NCBI GenBank assembly: GCA_027484885.1
Contig: JAIXSD010000506.1
Location: 1-6,238 of the forward strand
Source: Rubrivivax sp.
GTDB taxonomy: Bacteria > Pseudomonadota > Gammaproteobacteria > Burkholderiales > Burkholderiaceae_C
Direction of reading: 5' to 3'
DNA length: 6,238 nt
Shown here piece by piece: positions 5,720 through 6,238 of this stretch (positions are counted from its first letter, which is position 1; every line of letters starts with the position of its first letter). The notes below the pieces were generated by a model that was not told the DNA's origin, searched no databases, and saw nothing but the letters and a program-made list of their open reading frames with translations. A program made the translations under genes and the position numbers.

Positions 5720-6238
5720 TCAGGCCAGGCCCAGAACCTCCAGCTTGCGCGCCACCCTTTGAAAACGCAAATCGGGTGCCTCGGCCCAGGCGCTCACCGG
5801 CTGCCAGGCGGCGGCATGCACCTCGGCCAGCTGCGGGCGCAGCGGCGCGCGGCTGTCGGCCAGCAGCAGGTAGGCGTAGTCGTGGTGCCAGTGCGCGCCC
5901 TCCTGCTTGCGCGGGTTGGCGGGGATGGCATGGCTGTCGATGTCCAGCGGCAGGGCCAGGCCGGTGGTGGGGTCGACGTACTCCGGGTGAGGCTGCAAGG
6001 CCTCGACGCCGGTTTCCTCGCGCGCCTCGCGCAGGGCCGAGGCCAGCAGCGGGTCGGCCGCCTCATTGGCTTCGAAATGCCCGCCCGGCTGCAGCCAACG
6101 CTGCAGGGTCTTGTGATGAATCAGCAGGAGCTGGCGGGTGCCGGGGTCCAGCACGATGGCGCTGGTGGTGATGTGGCCGCGCATCTGGGCGCGGTTGAAG
6201 GCATCGCCCTCGGGGTCTTGCAGCTGGGCCTGCAAGGC
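5720..6238 (-). CDS. Nudix hydrolase (5' end outside window)
   Basis: Predicted cytoplasmic Mg2+-dependent pyrophosphohydrolase acting on a nucleoside-diphosphate-linked substrate; which one cannot be read from the sequence. Counting from the TTG at 6235, the visible 171 residues contain WLQPGGHFE and the Nudix box from G52: G-x5-E58, then R69-E70-A-R-E73-E74-T-G76-V77, with E73/E74 as metal ligands. Ten residues separate E58 from R69 instead of the canonical seven, a variation I associate with the WLQPGGH-type group. HITTSAIVLD (21-30) is the usual first strand of the fold. The stop is TGA at 5720-5722. The frame stays open to the window edge and the TTG is a poor start, so the real start probably lies upstream. 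Methionine 18 (6184) is possible, but it begins only two residues before the first conserved strand. Short gap to the receptor; functional link unclear. Confidence 0.9.
   Translation of the reverse strand, partial: ALQAQLQDPEGDAFNRAQMRGHITTSAIVLDPGTRQLLLIHHKTLQRWLQPGGHFEANEAADPLLASALREAREETGVEALQPHPEYVDPTTGLALPLDIDSHAIPANPRKQEGAHWHHDYAYLLLADSRAPLRPQLAEVHAAAWQPVSAWAEAPDLRFQRVARKLEVLGLA

Noticed and set aside
6233..6235. TTG as start of the Nudix gene
   Set aside because: The frame is still open at the window edge, no ribosome site can be seen, and the family usually has more residues before the first strand. It is treated as a 5'-partial gene.
1..6238. CRISPR array, transposon, phage or tRNA features
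   Set aside because: No regularly spaced direct repeats, transposase motifs, terminal inverted repeats, or tRNA-like cloverleaf were seen. Base composition and codon use are even across the genes.

Overview
The window is about two-thirds G+C. All five genes I can support lie on the minus strand, so transcription runs from high to low coordinates. Codon use (mostly GCC, CTG, GGC, CGC), an outer-membrane TonB-dependent receptor, a lipoprotein and a DUF6502-type protein suggest a high-GC Gram-negative betaproteobacterium, probably Burkholderiales (Roseateles/Paucibacter-like). That assignment is inferred from style and gene families, not from a marker gene.

Layout in transcription order. (1) 6238-5720: a Nudix hydrolase whose 5' end lies beyond the window. 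(2) 5609-3651: an outer-membrane TonB-dependent-type receptor with a normal-looking barrel but a very short plug region. (3) 3496-2651: a DUF6502-family cytoplasmic protein with a helix-turn-helix-like segment. It overlaps by 4 bases (GTGA) with (4) 2654-2094, a small secreted lipoprotein of unknown function. (5) 1925-1: a Hanks-type Ser/Thr protein kinase with one transmembrane segment and a C-terminal TPR array, running off the low-coordinate end. Intergenic gaps are short (about 110, 154 and 168 bases) and hold several inverted repeats: two operator-like palindromes and a hairpin upstream of the kinase, and a 17-base near-palindrome plus a hairpin upstream of the DUF6502 gene.

The only tightly coupled unit is DUF6502-lipoprotein. 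Its shared start/stop bases and strong internal Shine-Dalgarno sequence mean the two are almost certainly co-translated. The kinase appears separately controlled, being preceded by a hairpin after the lipoprotein gene and then two palindromes. The Nudix gene and receptor may share a transcript. I see no RNA genes, CRISPR array, insertion sequence, phage gene or attachment site. The points most worth a second look are the coupled DUF6502-lipoprotein pair with its upstream palindrome, the kinase's HGD catalytic loop and operator-like upstream region, and the receptor's short plug. I found no clear evidence of a wholly new system.
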